From SKLM01 sp964450435 (GTDB lineage Bacteria > Chloroflexota > Anaerolineae > B4-G1), in contig CAYVCX010000053.1 in the NCBI GenBank assembly GCA_964450435.1, positions 1 through 21,844 of the forward strand: DNA of 21,844 nucleotides, written 5' to 3'. The notes under the pieces were generated by a model. That model made no database searches. It was not told the DNA's origin and saw nothing but the letters and a program-made list of their open reading frames with translations. Positions 21,378-21,844 of this stretch are shown in pieces; position 1 is the first letter of the stretch; each line of letters begins with the position of its first letter. A program made the position numbers and the translations under genes.

Positions 21378-21844
21378 TTAGCCGTAGCTCACATAGACGT
21401 CGGTCGTGAGTTCGTCAGGATCGGGCATGGGGCTCTCCTCGGCGAACTCGACGGCCTCGTCGATGGCGTTTATGACCTTCTCGTCTATCTCGTCCAGTTC
21501 GTCCTCGGACACCAGCTCACGTTCGAGCACGTTCTGGCGAAACTTGTCGATGGGATCTCGCTCGCGGAACTCCTCGCGCATCTCGTCAGTGTAGTAAGCC
21601 ATGGCGTCACCCTCGAAGTGGCCATAGTAGCGGAAGGCCTTGCACTCCACCAAGCTGGGCCCCTCCCCTTGGCGCGCGCGCTGGACCGCCTCGCCGACCG
21701 CCTCGGCGACGGCGAAGATGTCGGTCCCGTCCACCGACAGGCCAGGCATGTTGTAGGCTGTGGCCCGGTCCGCGATGTCCTTGACCGAGGCGTGGTACTC
21801 GACCGGGGTCGACTCGGCGAAGCCGTTGTTCTCGCAGACGAAGA
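21378..21844 (-). CDS. acoA: 2-oxoacid/acetoin dehydrogenase E1 component, alpha subunit (5' end outside window)
   Basis: The frame runs to the right edge of the window, so only the C-terminal 154 or so residues are present. It begins inside the conserved FVCENNGFAESTPVEY segment of E1alpha, downstream of the thiamine-diphosphate motif. It continues through ATAYNMPGLSVDGTDIFAV, LVECKAFRYYGHFEGDAM (the phosphorylation-loop region of eukaryotic homologues) and an acidic C-terminal helix. With E1beta it forms the heterotetramer that decarboxylates the substrate and acylates the E2 lipoyl arm. It is the first gene of the cluster seen here; the promoter must lie outside the window. Confidence 0.93.
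   Translation of the reverse strand, partial: FVCENNGFAESTPVEYHASVKDIADRATAYNMPGLSVDGTDIFAVAEAVGEAVQRARQGEGPSLVECKAFRYYGHFEGDAMAYYTDEMREEFRERDPIDKFRQNVLERELVSEDELDEIDEKVINAIDEAVEFAEESPMPDPDELTTDVYVSYG

Overview
The window reads as a GC-rich bacterial chromosome segment packed with housekeeping and metabolic genes. I see no phage, insertion-sequence, CRISPR, rRNA or tRNA gene. A primary sigma factor, RF1, MetRS, SpoVS without other sporulation genes, a UbiX/UbiD pair, a creatininase-like tail and an acetoin-type dehydrogenase cluster with AcoX would suit a Chloroflexota-like or other deep-branching lineage. That placement is inference with low confidence.

Left part (1-2694, + strand): the 3' end of a probable creatininase-family gene, then ridA, a UbiE/MenG-type C-methyltransferase, ubiX and a second SAM methyltransferase, tightly spaced or overlapping. 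The last gene converges on, and overlaps by 17 nt, a long block that is all on the - strand.

Middle part (2678-13023, - strand; in transcription order from high to low coordinates): a pyrimidine-nucleotidase-like HAD phosphatase; about 410 nt unassigned; a strong sigma-A type promoter driving a YceD/DUF177 gene and the primary sigma factor gene sigA, closed by a clear intrinsic terminator; metG, a nitroreductase and ubiD as a likely operon; spoVS with an extra tail; about 370 nt unassigned; and prfA-prmC-HAD (Cof type), coupled by overlaps. UbiX (+) and UbiD (-) plus the UbiE-type enzyme suggest a quinone (probably menaquinone) decarboxylation and methylation route, or another prenyl-FMN-dependent decarboxylation.

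Right part (13030-21844, - strand): a lipoate-dependent 2-oxoacid/acetoin dehydrogenase cluster, in transcription order E1alpha (partial), E1beta, AcoX, a small DUF6506-like protein, E2, E3, a LipB-LipA fusion, a possible small hypothetical protein, and a cysteine-rich double [4Fe-4S] protein. The cluster thus encodes the complex and both enzymes that make its lipoyl cofactor.

This cluster holds the most unusual features. LipB and LipA are one polypeptide. E2 has two tandem peripheral-subunit-binding domains. E3 keeps its redox disulfide, FAD motif and catalytic His-Glu pair, but its NAD-binding glycine motif is degraded. A ferredoxin-like protein sits downstream. Together these raise the hypothesis that the complex passes electrons to something other than NAD+. 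The region also carries a repeat-rich spacer before E2 and a 19-bp perfect hairpin between E1beta and AcoX.
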